Under the pieces are notes generated by a model. It did no database searches. It saw only the letters and a list, made by a program, of their open reading frames with translations, and was not told the DNA's origin. A stretch of DNA of 64,000 nucleotides from Pseudofabraea citricarpa (lineage: Eukaryota; Ascomycota; Leotiomycetes; Helotiales; Dermateaceae). A program made the translations under genes and the position numbers. The stretch covers positions 2,046,001-2,110,000 of the forward strand of contig JAPWGK010000005.1 in NCBI GenBank assembly GCA_029641185.1, written 5' to 3'. Positions 14,620 to 27,087 of the stretch are shown here, one piece after another (positions within the stretch are counted from its first letter, which is position 1; each line of letters starts with the position of its first letter).

Positions 14620-15586
14620 ATTTGGAAAAAGAGTCCGACTGATGATTGTACAGCGTGGGATGGTCTTCAAGTCTTCAAAATCAATTTGACATTGTATTAT
14701 TTCGACCGGATAACAGAGGGCTTTTATACAAGCTGGTCTAGTGTTTTCTTTACAAGAAAGGAAGGTTGTTGGAAGGCATACGAGACATGCAAAATCTAGA
14801 CTTGTAAACTACCCCGCGACTAAGAGGTAATTACGTGTTGCTTTAGCTTGAATTTCACCTGTATAATCTATAGCATCGAGGTTCTTGCTCAAATAAGATA
14901 GATAATATCATGACTGGTAATATTAAATTTGGTTTAATTTAATCTAAGATAGATAATTACAAGATTATTGCATATACTATAATCTTGATCTGTAAATATA
15001 TTACAGAGGCTTGTTAAACAGTATTTTCCGAGCACTATGTTTGTCAGCGTAGCTCGTAAAATTCAAACTAAGATCAACCAACCGGTTATGTTGCTAAAGT
15101 TTCCACAAAAGATAACACAACAGCATCATCATCCATAAGCCTGGCGTTTTGCAGATAAGAGCCTAATATAACATGCTACAGTACCATTACACAAAATGTT
15201 GGATATTCACCACTACCTTCCTAACAGCCAAAATACCCCGCTCAATACAGTCTATTGCATACTTGTGCCACTGCCAAAATGTCTCATACAATATCAAGAT
15301 AAGAAAAAGTTAAATGTTGGATATCCACTGCCAAGTGTTGGATGTTTACGGCCGACTTCCTATTAAGTAAGGAGGTGCAGCAAGAGGGAAGAAAGCAGTT
15401 CCAGAACCCCCTCTTTGCTTTTCATAGCCTAATTCTGTGCAGGATATTATCTACAGATCTTTCTAGACGTGCCATAAAGTCTTAGAACAATCAACCATTT
15501 TCTCATCTGCTACTCGTACTCCCTAAAATCGTACTCTAAGACGTGTTTCGCTCTCAAGTCTAAATTCCCACACTTTACTCGTAATA
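14620..15586. other. Intergenic, AT-rich, divergent promoters
   Basis: This AT-rich spacer lies between the minus-strand secreted-protein gene and the plus-strand 140-residue gene, so it should hold both promoters. A short motif with GTTGGATAT is repeated near 15199, 15316 and 15337. No gene seen. Confidence 0.55.
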
Positions 15587-16009
15587 ATGATAAACTGGGT
15601 CAGATGGGACGAAAAATACAACCGTCCAACTGTTGGCGGCAAAGTCGAGAATCCCGAAACCGGCGAGGTTGAGGACGTGGAATCGAAGAGCTTCGCTTCC
15701 GGCCCGCCTTCTGTCGATGTCATATGGCATAACATAGACACCAGATCCAACTTCTACACGGTACGCAAATCATTCGATACCACAGTCGATGAGGTTTATC
15801 TGGAGATTGCCAATCATATCCGAGACAAAGTCTACAGCATCGTTAGCATAAGCGCCAGCGCGTACTCATTTGTTATTGTTTGCTCGACCGAGAAGTCAAT
15901 CGACGAGTTCCGCGAAGCACTTGCGCGAATGAGGGATACTATTTACAACCTTCCTCCTGGCGGTGGCGATCCACCGCCACCAAGGAAGCAAGCAGAGGAG
16001 ACACCATGA
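15587..16009 (+). CDS. Hypothetical 140-residue protein
   Basis: A single-exon frame from ATG to TGA encodes 140 residues beginning MINWVRWDEK. I do not recognise the family. No signal peptide or membrane segment is visible. The middle alternates beta-like and helical segments (VDEVYLEIANHIRDKVYSIV, then YSFVIVCSTEKSIDEF), which looks like a small globular alpha/beta domain. The C-terminus is a Pro/Gly tail. Codon use and composition are ordinary for the neighbourhood, and the frame is far longer than the local background, so I take it as real. It converges on the AAA+ gene downstream. Confidence 0.65.
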   Translation: MINWVRWDEKYNRPTVGGKVENPETGEVEDVESKSFASGPPSVDVIWHNIDTRSNFYTVRKSFDTTVDEVYLEIANHIRDKVYSIVSISASAYSFVIVCSTEKSIDEFREALARMRDTIYNLPPGGGDPPPPRKQAEETP

Positions 16010-16407
16010 TGTGTGTATTCTGGAAATAATTTGTTGGTGTTCCTGTACTAATCTTATACACCTCAGCAGGAACAATGTTGATTTTTATTTTAGTCTCCAC
16101 CCTGACTGAGGATTTGAGTCGCGCAACTGCTGATGAATTTGATACTGGTTTTATCTGATCGTTGAGATTGTGGTATTCATGATATTTAAATATGTAGTGA
16201 ATGATCATTATTTCTCTGCGTTCAATATCTATATGCCCTGAAGTCTTTAGCTATGTTCATTATTAGTTAACTTTCGTACGTTTAATGCTCTTTGCAATCT
16301 CTAAAATATTCAAGTCTTCTCTCGGCCTACAAACATTTACACTGTTGATATGAATGCAAGGTTCAGAATCAAGTCAAGCAATTTAGAAAAGAAATTGTAC
16401 TGGAAAG
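16010..16407. other. Convergent intergenic spacer
   Basis: A 400-bp AT-rich spacer between two convergent genes, presumably holding both 3' UTRs. Nothing else seen. Confidence 0.6.
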
Positions 16408-18543
16408 CTAATATTTAGGACCTGAGAAATAATCTTGCTTCATCCTCAAAGAACCCCTCTCATTGTATGCACTGAACTCCACGGTAATGTTAAGCATCTC
16501 TTCAACATGCTGTATTGTTACCCATGGATGGTCTTCATCACTTGCAGCCAAGCTTTCAGCCATCATAACCACATTTCTGATTTGCCGCCCATTCAACTTT
16601 TCTTGCGACCATTGAGGGATTTTTTTCAACAGCGAACTTTTGTGAGCTGCGAGCATATCCATACTTTCGATGAATCCCGACCAGATCTTCTCTCTGTTCT
16701 CTCTGCTAAGCCCAGGAAAATGGACTGAGCAACTTATTCGAGACTCAAAAGCATCATCAATACAATCGACCATATTCGTGGTTAGTATTATTAATCCTTT
16801 AAAGTACTCGAGCTTCCGTAAAAAAACTGAATTTTAAGTTAGGCTTGCCGTTGAACACAGATATTTGACTTACCAGAAATCCAAGCGTTTTGAGTTAATC
16901 TTTCGTATGTTCTTTTCTCAAGCACTATCTCAGCTTCATCTATAAGCAAAATAGCATTCCAGCTCTCTGCGTTGAAAAACACCGTCTCAATACATTGCTC
17001 CCATTTTCGATGATTTGCAATCTTTCCAAGATTGACTTTAAGCAACGGTCGTTGAGTAATTTCGGACAAGACCTCGGCAGTTAGCTGCTAATTATCAGCA
17101 ATATCCCATAAAATTTCCGGTGTCCTTACAGTCTTGCCGACACCAGGCGGCCCATAAAGTAGAAAGACAGTACCGATACCTTTGCCCTTCACGACATCTT
17201 GAGTCTTGGACATGCTAAGCGTAATTGAGTTGCTTTGTGCAAGCTTCCTTAATCTTTCTTTGTGAGATTGATCTAGCACTAATCTCTGAAAGATTTCTGG
17301 CCGCCAAACTTTCTTCTCAAGCATCGAGACAATGCCCATGTACCATTCATCATCCTCAGGACTGAACATGATTGTGGTTCTTGAACATATGATATAATCC
17401 TCATCAGAAAAGTCTACCACAACCCGATCGTTGTATGACTTGTGTGATCGCATTTTCGCTTTGTCGTCTATCCTTTTCCCACCAAGATCGCTAGCCACTT
17501 CGGTTTTTGCTGCTCCATCTGGATCAAATATAATGGTTGTGGATAGCTGTATCGTTAAATTTCATGAAATTACTCTAGGCTGTGTTACTGACCTTGAGTA
17601 GATTTAATCTTGGCCTGTTACTAAAATCAAACTTTGGAGAAAACGGCCCTTCCCTTGTATCCGGACATAGAATCGGTAAGGCAGGTCCATTGTAGCTCAT
17701 CACCTTTGGTGTTCCCAAATAAAGCTGACGATATTCTTTACCACATATTAGAGCCTCATGTTTCAGGGCATCGATGTTGCTGGAATTGGCTAAAGGGCAG
17801 ATTTCGAGATCTTGAATCCTTTTCAAGCCTTGGAAACGACGAATCGACACTGTTTCGGAATAATCAACAAAATCCATGCCACTCCAAACAATTCGCCCCG
17901 TTGCAATGTCCCAACCTGTAGACTTACGAACTCCCATGACTCTAACGGCTCTAATTCTTAGTAACTCGAGATGCCCAAGAACATTCTCCCGAACTGCAAG
18001 TTGTCCAGGTTTGAACAGTGCCCAAAGGTCATCATGAGTGATGAGTCCTTCAGCCATCTTTCGGTTTGCGTTCTGATATATTTTGGATGGCATGCCTTCT
18101 CGAGCAAAGTAAAGCAAGGCTTTCATGTCATTAATATCTTTTTGAGTAGCGCCAATATCTTTTTCGACGCTAAGCATCATTTCATCGACATGGTAATACA
18201 AAGGAACAAAGGGAGAATCAAGAAGTATCTTATTAGCTTGAACGACAATGCCATCATAATTCTCAATTTCGACAAACTCCCGAAATTTGGACTGCAGATA
18301 GGGAGACTGAACAGAAAGTACAACTCTCTTAAAGTTGTCTTTAGTTAATACGAGAGCTTTTGATTCAGCTGATTTATCATTTTCAAAAGTCTTCGCAGTC
18401 GTACGTGTTAATGTCCCTTTGGAATCTCGTATTCGAAAATGAAAGAATAACTCCCAATTCTCATTCGTACATATGATATCTTGCAAATTGGGAGTTTCTT
18501 CAGATAGACTCTCCTGATCTGAACTCGTGAAACTGGAGTCCAT
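16408..18543 (-). CDS. AAA+ ATPase with DUF7025-like N-terminal region
   Basis: Four exons (18543-17593, 17546-17130, 17084-16874, 16826-16408) encode 665 residues. The three introns are 45-47 nt. The C-terminal third is a classical AAA+ module: Walker A GPPGVGKT at residues 449-456, Walker B ILLIDEAE near 501-508, sensor-1 region LIILTTN, and arginine-finger region DDAFESRI. A lid region follows (SQEKLNGRQIRNVVMMAESL). The approximately 300-residue N-terminus matches the layout of the fungal DUF7025/AAA family from memory; no further motif is visible in it. These proteins are probably ATP-driven remodelling factors with no established substrate. The start is the first ATG (MDSSFTSS). The gene is divergent from a STAND-like gene 556 bp away. 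Confidence 0.88.
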
Positions 18544-19099
18544 CGATGCCACTTGAAATAGGTGAGTATGTTGCTAACTTGTTAAAAATGCGATCGCGGT
18601 AACTTTTGCCACAAAAAGGAAAGGATCAGTAGGGCAAAAGTTTGTTGAGTAGGGGAGAGGGAAATGCAGAATATAGGGAATGATTACAAGCTCATTCTAA
18701 GCAAGGCGATGAGGGATGCATTTATGTGTCTTGAGACCGACTGCAGCCTTGAATGGGCGCCAAAGAGACGATAGATACCCCGCAGTGCATGCGCTGTAAA
18801 TGTCCGACGGCAGTCTACGACTATCTAATGAATTTGGAGTTACCATGGTACAACGAAAAAAGTGAGGCTGTGAAGTCACATGGGTAGGTAGTCTCACCGA
18901 GAGAAGCTGAGCTCATTTGCTAGAAAAATTACGTTCCCTGTTGTGGAACTTGCGATCACGCTGAGCTTTCTAGATTGATGAACAGTGATCTAGATTTCAA
19001 GTCACATCAAACTTGCAATCTAGGTCTTTATATTGCTAATATAAAAGTGCTGAGATCAGGAAGAAATTTTCGCACTTAACAGTAGATTTGGGGGCCGTG
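18544..19099. promoter_or_regulatory. Bidirectional promoter region between the AAA+ and STAND-like genes
   Basis: The 556 bp between two divergent start codons must contain both promoters. No operator could be assigned by eye. Confidence 0.5.
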
Positions 19100-20967
19100 A
19101 TGGCACAAGAGACATTTTCAGTGGCAAAGGCCATTCTAAAAAGCAAAACAGCGAATCAACACGTCCAGCAGTATCAGTTGTAGGTGACCTCTGGTTCCAA
19201 ATTGCCTTTTCTCCCTCAGGACAAACAACTTATATATTCTACAGTACCTTGAAATTTATGGTTGATGCTTGTTCAAAAGCTGCTAGAGATCTCCAATATC
19301 TCGAAATTACTGGACATGAGCAAGAGGTATTAGATCGTACTCGAGATGTTGAAATTGCAGAAGTCTTTGTGTCTCAATACATCCAAGAGATAGAGAATCG
19401 GGGAAAGCAGAGTAGTCATTGGAAAACCGCCTACAATGTGTCAAGGGTTGCCAAGCCGATTGTAGAGATCTTCAAACAAGCGAACTTCTCGCCAGAATGC
19501 TCTTTGGCGCTCGGGCTGGTAGGGTTGTTCTTGATACAGGTATGTAGTTATAATTTAGGTATTGAGATAAAGCAAACTGACCTTATAACGAGCCGTTGCA
19601 CAACAAATCGGAAATCGAAGAGAGGCTAAGTGTGGAAACAGAGAAGCTGCACGAAGTGATTTCTCAGGTCAAATACACAAAGTCCAACTTGTCGTCTCCA
19701 GAAGTAGAAAATGAAGTACAGGGACTATGTGCAGCTATTGTAGACTTTCTTATCCATGCACTCAAGTACCAAAAAAAGTCTGGAATTGGCAAGTCGCTGT
19801 CTCTAAGAGCTGTATTAACACGGGCTGACCCCACATTTTAGTCAAGATACTTGGAGGAGTCATTAATGATTTTGAGCGAAGATTTCAGAGCTTTATAAAC
19901 AAGATAAAAAGCCACTCAATGAAGATTGATACTCTGGCCCAGCGATCTTGTACCACATTGATGCTCGATTCATTCAAAACTTTAGACAAGACCTCGTCGA
20001 GTAAGCAGACAAACAAACGATAATGTAACACAGCTGATTGTATGAAAGTATTAAAGCAACTCGATGAAGATTCGAGGGAACAAACAACATCGCTAAATTC
20101 TAGACTTACAAGATTCGAGATGAACTTGAGTTCTTGTCAGGAGTCTATTGAGAGTAAGTGCCGACGTAGCACTTATCCAGTTATTTTGTTGACCATTTCC
20201 GATTAGGTTATATCCGCTTTGGAGGTATCAAATATGTTCATGAACTCTCCGCCATATTTTTTGAGCATCCATTGAACCCTTTGAAGGAAAAGAAATTCGT
20301 AAGGGACCAAGAGAAAAAATTAGCGCCTAGAGAACGATGGGAAAACCACATCCCATTACTTAAATTTCCTGGGTGGCTGAAAGAAGACCCACGGTCGATG
20401 CTCTGGATTGGTGGTCGGCAGAATTTACGTTGCGTCTCATGGGTGTCTTCTTTTGTCGTCGACTTCATCGAAGCTCTGGATCTAGAACGAGGAACGGACG
20501 TCATTTACGTGCTTTGTCAAAATGGCGACCAAACAGAGATATCGCCGCTGATAATTTTCAAGAGAATCATCATACAGTTACTTACAGCTCAACCCGAGTT
20601 GTTGATAGCATCAGATATGCTGGGCAAAATTTCAGCACAGAGATTCAGCCAAGCAAATGATTCTGTTGAAGAAATCTTTGCTATTCTTGAAGATGTATTG
20701 TTTGGTTTTGAGAAACAGTGTTTGGAGCGAAGCCACGAGCTTTTTATCATAATAGACCGGGTCGACCTTGTTCACAAAGAAAGTTCATCACAGCTGAATA
20801 GATTTTTTAGAGCTTTGCACCAGCTTGGCACGAAATATTTATCGATACGGATTATGTTCACCAGTCAAGTACCACTGGCTGAGCTGGGAGAGTTTAGAGA
20901 AAAGTATGGCATCTCAGAGATTTGGGTGGATACTACCCGACCCTCCGCTATGTATTCTCGTCAATGA
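19100..20967 (+). CDS. DUF7708-type STAND/NLR-like protein, P-loop not canonical
   Basis: Six exons (19100-19179, 19245-19539, 19593-19788, 19842-20000, 20049-20153, 20207-20967) encode 531 residues. The N-terminal helical region (LALGLVGLFLI; later IVDFLIHALKY) resembles the DUF7708 domain found at the front of fungal STAND proteins. A coiled linker follows, then a nucleotide-binding-like core: MLWIGGRQNLRCVSW sits where a P-loop would be but lacks GKS/GKT, while ELFIIIDRVDLV resembles Walker B. The protein stops soon after the core, with no WD40, ankyrin or TPR repeats. Intron 3 must use a GC donor (GCAAGT) to keep frame. This is either a natural short family member or a truncated immune-type receptor. 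The multi-exon model is hand-built and exon edges could shift. Confidence 0.65.
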
Positions 20968-21184
20968 TTATTATGATATCTTCCGAGTGAGAGAGTTCAC
21001 ATACTTGCTATGCAATATGTCTGTGGGAAATTTCCCAATGATGTTTAGTTAGTTCCATTTAAATTTCTACTTACCTTAACGCAACAATGAAATTAATAAC
21101 CTATGAGTTTAATATCCCAACTTCGTATGATATTAGAATCGAAGCATTTAACAGTCTGGCTTGTGTAATCATCACAACATAATA

Positions 21185-21939
21185 CTATATCAAACTATAT
21201 AGTGTGGCGAATGGGTCTAAACCTGGATCCGTATGGCGGTTATACTCCATCCTATCTGCGATGCCCTGTGAAATATCTCGACCATAAACAGCCTCTATCC
21301 ATGCGAAGGTAACATCAATACCAGCACTTATTCCCGAAGATGTCCAGACATTCTCATCGACCACCCAGCGTGCCTGAGGAACCCATTTCACTTCTGGACG
21401 AAGCGCAACGGTTGCTTCCCACGAGAGCTTGTTGGTTGTTGCACGCTTCGCATCTAAAACACCTGCACGCGCGGCAAGCCCAGATCCGGTACAGATCGTA
21501 ATTAGATATTGAAGTGTGGGAAAAGTTTGCTTGATATAATCAATAGCAGTGGTAACCCCTGCTGTGCGGGTTCCTTGGCCACCTGGGACAATAAGCACAT
21601 CTAGTGATGGTGCAGTCTTGAATGTGTGCGTCGGCACGACAGACTGTCCAAAGTCTGACCCAATTGGTTGTTTCGTGCCTCTCAACTTTGTCGACACAGG
21701 TTCTAGCGTTTCTGCTATTATATGAAGATTCATTTTGTAAGATCGAGCTAATATATTGAGCGCGTCTAGCGGACCAAAAACATCAAGTGCTTGGAAACCT
21801 GGGAAGAGGACAATCCCAAATTCGATGGGTTTGGCTGTTCTTGTAAATTAGAATTTGTTATTTCTGGATGGAAAATGTATTGTACGGCGTGGATAATTTC
21901 AGAAACTAACGGTTACTAACCAGTGGTAGAGTGAGACAT
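21185..21939 (-). CDS. DJ-1/PfpI family protein, isonitrile hydratase-like
   Basis: Exon 1 (21939-21921), an 86-nt intron and exon 2 (21834-21185) encode 222 residues. The fold is a class-I glutamine-amidotransferase-like sandwich. FGIVLFPGFQALDVFGPLDA carries the conserved Asp (D24), and the nucleophile elbow ITICTGSGLAARAGVL puts the catalytic cysteine at C121, followed by KRATTN. This matches the InhA-type isonitrile hydratase branch (isocyanide plus water to N-formyl compound) better than chaperone-type DJ-1. In fungi such a gene (XanA) sits in the A. fumigatus xanthocillin cluster (established knowledge). Two isocyanide synthase genes lie 6-10 kb away, so a role in isonitrile turnover or detoxification is likely. 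Substrate is unproven. Confidence 0.82.
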
Positions 21940-22422
21940 TCTTAGCTGCTGCCGAAATATTGAAGTCGATGAGTTACTATGCCTTGATGAAAATGCAATG
22001 ATTCGTTGTATCTTAATCATATTCCTCCTGTTTAAAGAGTAGGATCAGAAGTGGGGGTTGTAAGTATAGATGAGGAGGGGATTCGCAATATATACCTAAA
22101 TTTCGCGATATTTGCGGATGACTAATGGCAATCAAAATTAAACACACATCAGTTCCTAGTTTGAGCGCATCATACTAGTGTATAAAAAATCCAGGTATCT
22201 TACTTCAAAGCCCTATATAACTCAAGAAATAACGTAGAAGTATACAGCTTCAGCCGTCTACAAAGGTGAGGTAGATTTTCTTATTATTTGTGTAATAATC
22301 TACTGGAACCAATTTCCTCACGGAATTACTGGCTAGCAGTAGTAATATTACAAGTAGAAGACCTTTTGATCATTTGAGGAAAGACCAAGAGAGACACCTA
22401 GCTACTCATATTTGACTTGTAT
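21940..22422. other. Intergenic
   Basis: Upstream of the DJ-1/PfpI gene and downstream of the MFS gene, both on the minus strand. AT-rich; no gene seen. It should contain the DJ-1/PfpI promoter. Confidence 0.5.
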
Positions 22423-23783
22423 CTATCTCTCTCGCTTTAAAGCCGCTGCAGTATAGACTATGCAACCAGCTAACAGTGCAAACCCTCCGAATAGCTGCGA
22501 ATACAAATAATTTCCGTCATTGATTGCTATAAGTCTGCCCCCAATTGGAGGACCTGTGAAGGAAGAAATGCTGACAACGCCTAAAATCATGCCCACTTTT
22601 GTCCCGACTCGAGTTGGATCTGTACTAAGGGCACCGACAGCTGCAGGAAACAAACTCTGGGTGGCATTTGCAGCAATCCCGTAGATTACTGCCCATCCAT
22701 ACAAGCCAGTAGTAGAAGTGACACCAATCCATCCCAACAAGAGAACCCCAGTAATCCCGACAGCTGGTATCAAGGTATTTAATATTCCAAAATATTTGTC
22801 GGCAAGCATGGCCGGAATGACTCGTCCAAAAATCCCAACGCCATTCATAACAATGATTACAGTCAAGGACTGTTTCAAGGAGAAATTGAGTGTTACTCGT
22901 CCAAAAGTTCCAATCTATTTGTGTGAGTTGTGTGGATGAAAACGATGATCGTATATACTTACGTAGAAATACGCAAAATATATCCCCCAGAGAATAAGGA
23001 AGGATCCTATTGCAAACAAAGTGTATGGCAACTCCATAAATGCACGGAGGTCGAGGAGAGATCTGGCCTTTCTTGCTTTCACCCGAGTTTTGGTAAAAAT
23101 AATTATCATTGTTGCATTGAAAGCGATTACGAATCCCATGATCGTAACAGTCCATTGAAAGCCCAATCGGTCCATTGATGTGTAAGCTATAGTAGGAAAT
23201 ACCATGCCACCTGTTGCTGCTCCACAAGTTGCTATTGAGACAGCTAGCGCTCGGTTCTTCTTGAAATATGTTGGAAGAATAGAAACTATAGGTGCAAATA
23301 AAAAGCCATGCCCAAGTCCACTACAGACGCCCTGTGCAAGGAATATTTGCCAGTACTCCGTGGCTAGAGATGTCATAAATACGCCAAGAACCTGGAAAGT
23401 ACAGCCTATGATTAACGCATGCCTAAAATATCCCAGATCAACAGCGCGGCCAGAGAAAATACCAACGAAGTTCAACAGAAACATCTGCATAGACCCGATC
23501 CAAGAGATATCTGAAGCTGACTTATTCAACTGCTGTATATAGTACTGCTGAAAGAAACCAAACCTTGGGCACAATTAACTTTCCAATATCTGAGTGTTAG
23601 AAGCTTGTTTACATCAACTTACGAAGTTATGTAACCCCAGCTATTGAATATCACCAAATGACCCATAGCGACTTGTGTCCAAGCTACAAGACCGCCCTCT
23701 GGAATGCTTTCAGGATCGGACTCATCAATCTGCATTTCAAGCGTTTGCCTCAATGCTACCTCTTGAGTTGTTCCCTCACCCAT
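22423..23783 (-). CDS. MFS transporter, monocarboxylate (MCH/MCT) type
   Basis: Three exons (23783-23623, 23563-22963, 22914-22423; introns of 59 and 48 nt) encode 417 residues. A short cytosolic N-terminus rich in acidic residues leads into LVAWTQVAMGHLVIFNSWGY, the usual start of fungal MCT-family transporters, then FGFFQQYYIQQL and about 12 hydrophobic segments. A charged cytosolic loop (KTRVKARKARSL) lies in the middle. The second half includes MNGVGIFGRVIPAMLADKYFG. Family members move monocarboxylates or unknown metabolites across the plasma membrane, and many lie in secondary-metabolite clusters as exporters. Its place between the isonitrile hydratase-like gene and the isocyanide synthases makes it a candidate exporter. 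The substrate is inference. Confidence 0.85.
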
Positions 23784-25056
23784 TGTAAAGAAACTTATAG
23801 TTATGGCAGAAAGTCAAAGGTGTCCTGACAGGATATATGGATGAGGAAGAGATTATTTGCCAAGAAAGCATTGGAGTAAGTCAATGGGTGAACAAAAGAG
23901 AACTCGAAGTGATACTGGCGTGGCGTGCTATGGTGGATAGTGTCCCAAATTGATGATTGCCTTTACCGGAGGCGTTGGACGAAGACCAACTAATCCAAAG
24001 TTCTCCATTAGCCCGTGCTGGCAGTACTATCCACTTTTCATCTTCCCCGCCTGAAGGATGATTTTTGTACAATATGCCAAGGAATGAAGCAATTACCTTT
24101 CGCAGGGGGCGGCTAATCCCGTAGTTAAATCTAATAGCACTCACCGGAGCTAGGAAGAACTTCGTCTAAATTATTGCGGGTCGTCTGATGAACTACCCAC
24201 CCCCACCTTAGTATTCATCCTGTCCACAGTTTCCAAGTAGCGTATAGAACTCTCTGGGGGCCTTTGCCTCATACCTTGCACAGAGAACTTATTGTGGCAT
24301 CTGATAAACCAAGGTTCATTAACCTTGATATTCAAACTTGGGGTTAAGCAAGGTCAGTTTTTTATTTGTTTAGGTAAGTATCTGTTGATTTTGATATGAG
24401 TACCTATATTATGTATTATTTTACAATAACTAGAATATTACCATTCAACGTCTAGATTTCTATCTAAGTCAAGAAAAGCAAATGTATTATTTTGAAGCGT
24501 CTTTCATCACTTGTCTATAAGATACCTGACAATAATATCAGCACACTTAATATTTAGATTACTTATGAAATGGTCAAATTCTTCCCCAGGTACCTACACT
24601 TCTTAATTGAACTAAGAACTAAAAATAAAAATGTAGTCTATTTAATAAATTCCAACGAATACCTAGGCAGCATTTTATATACATATAAATACCTAAACTT
24701 GGCTTATGAATAGGTGCTAGCTTGAAATAAAAACCATTTAATTCTCTAAACCATTTTCAAGAGGATCCACAACCATCCCCACTTGAGTGCCGTAGGATCG
24801 GACTAATAGAAACCGAAGTGCATGATCATATTATCACGTCTTAATGCAGACAAAGACGAAAGAAAATCCTAGCTGAATCGGTATATGAAAAAAAAAGCCA
24901 ATTAGGCTCAAGAAAGAAATTTCTGCCCAGGACAAATTTCCAGTTAGAAATACGAGTATTTAGATAGATTGCTCATGGTAAATTTCTACAACAGATATTC
25001 GGCTTGAGTTGGTCCAGTGAAACCTCAACGCAGCCTTTTTGTTTGGGCCTCTAATT
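23784..25056. other. Intergenic, AT-rich
   Basis: A 1.27-kb spacer between the divergent MFS and amidase genes. Sequence near 24370-24760 is strongly AT-rich. An 87-codon minus-strand frame at 23881-24144 lacks a good start and has no recognisable motif. No supported gene. Confidence 0.55.
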
Positions 25057-27087
25057 ATGGCGATACAATCGATAATTTTGGCCATAGTCGCTATCATAGC
25101 GAGCTGCACCGAGATTCAGGCACTTGATGCCACTGGTTCAAGCACTACCATAGGTGGTGTCCATTATTGGATTCCTCCAGATTTAGTAGGAGTTATTAAC
25201 AGCACAATTATTACCCAAACACTCCATGATTACGCGTTAGATGCTGGAGGTCTTTTGCCTCTAACTATTATTCATGATACATTTGGTAATATTACTGCGG
25301 AGGGAATCTCTCAGACTTTTACGCGCTTCAAGGACTTGGACGATGTGTGGCAAGATGAGTTTTCAAAAGGTATGTGCACTGCGTATGATCCAAAAGCTCT
25401 TTTAATAAGAATGCATTATATTTAGTTAGCTATATTTTGTCGGAGGCTGGGGAACATCGTAGAAGTGAATACAACTTTACGTCGGGCCTACGAAATAGCC
25501 ACGTGTTGTTCGCCGAGTTTGAAAATAGAACTGATCATCAAATTCCCGAGGGCCCTTATATCTTTTCTTTGTTGGGGCTCCATCGCGTATATCGATTGTA
25601 CCCGGATCATCAAATGGCGTTCAGCGAGTCTATGTACACCAACACCAGTGGTCAGCATTCGGTTCTGCCTGCAAGCACACCGGGCCAATCTCTTGCCATA
25701 GCAGTTCCATCGCGTCTTTACTACAAGAAAACGCCCGAAAGCCCACTAGCAGGTATTCGTCTGGGGGTAAAGGATATATTTGACATATCATCAATAAAGA
25801 CTGGCAATGGGAATCGTGCATGGTATAATTTTTATCCCAATGCAAATTCGACTGCGTTACCAGTCCAAAAGCTCATTGACGCAGGAGCTATTGTAGTCGG
25901 TAAGATGAGAACCGCTCAATTTGCCAATGGAGAATATTCCAACTCAGACTGGATCGACTATCAATCCCCGTTCAATCCTCGTGGCGATGGATATCAAGAT
26001 CCAAACTTTTCATCAGCGGGACCAGGCGCTGGAATTGCATCTTATCCATGGTTGGATATTGCGCTAGGATCAGACACAGGCGGAAGTATTCGAGGACCTG
26101 CTCGAGTGCAGGGTCTTTATGCCCTTCGACCATCGCATGGACTGGTACCTCTGACCCATACTACACCCTTGGCTCCAGAGCTCGATACAGCCGCTCTTAT
26201 AGCACGAGATCCTTTACTGTTGCGAGATAGTGCGGTAGTGATGTACGGACAAAGCAGCCATACTTCAAAGCACTATCCTTGGAAAATACTAACTACAAAA
26301 CTTCCAGATAACCTAAGCATTGAAAGCATTGCAACCTTGAACAGATTCTTGGATGACTTGAAAGCTTTCCTGAGCATTCGAAATACCACCGAATTCGATA
26401 TCAATGCAGCATGGAAAAACTCTAAGCCTCAGACCGCAGCTGAAAGTTTGACTGTCTTGTTAAATATAACTTATCCAGTACTGATAGCTCAACGCCAGAC
26501 TGAATTAGTACGAGATCGCTTTTACGCCGACTATGCTAGAAACCACGATGGAAGACATCCTTTCATCAATCCAGTTCCGTTGGTACGCTGGGGCTACGGA
26601 GACAGCCTCCCTCGGACCTTCTCGGATGATGCAATAAAGAATAAAACTGTGTTTATGAATTGGTTTCAACAGCATGTACTCAGTCCAGACACGGAAGCAT
26701 GCTCTAATTCTATTCTTACCTACATATCTCCTCCGCTTGTTACGTATCGAAATACATACAGAAGCCCTCCAGTAATTCCATTCGGATTCACCACCGGATA
26801 CTGGAGTGTTATGAGTGAGACACCAGACTTAGTCATTACAGGTTTGTTTCCTTCTAACACAACGAGAATCTTCGCTCACTAATTTTGTTATCGCAGTTGG
26901 CCAAACAGCTTACCATTCAGACATAACAAATCACACAGAATATTTGCCAGTCACTATAAATCTGATGGCTGCAAAAGGATGTGATTCAATGCTCTTGAAC
27001 TTGGCTGTTGACTTGGTTGATGCTGGTATTTTGCATAATGTGAAAACAGGTGCTTCTGCCATAACCGGGGGCGAGATTTTATTGTAA
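25057..27087 (+). CDS. Secreted amidase-signature enzyme with Arp1-like N-terminus
   Basis: Three exons (25057-25369, 25426-26841, 26897-27087) encode 639 residues. [20 protein letters not shown] is a signal peptide. The next 90 residues resemble the Arp1-like N-terminal domain found on one group of fungal amidases. The amidase-signature fold follows: catalytic Lys in GVKDIF (about K220), cis-Ser in [11 protein letters not shown] (about S300), and nucleophile Ser in [14 protein letters not shown] (about S325). The C-terminus [17 protein letters not shown] is the usual end of the family. Several NxS/T sites fit secretion. It should hydrolyse an amide or ester, substrate unknown. Lying between the MFS and isocyanide synthase genes, it may tailor or release an isonitrile-derived product, but extracellular housekeeping use is equally possible. 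Confidence 0.88.

Noticed and set aside
17634..18348. Two plus-strand frames of 95 and 125 codons
   Set aside because: They are antisense to exon 1 of the AAA+ gene.
22625..23227. 200-codon minus-strand frame inside the MFS gene
   Set aside because: It is an alternate-frame shadow spanning an intron of the MCT-type transporter.
23881..24144. 87-codon minus-strand frame upstream of the MFS gene
   Set aside because: No ATG at its start, no motif, and no partner exon.
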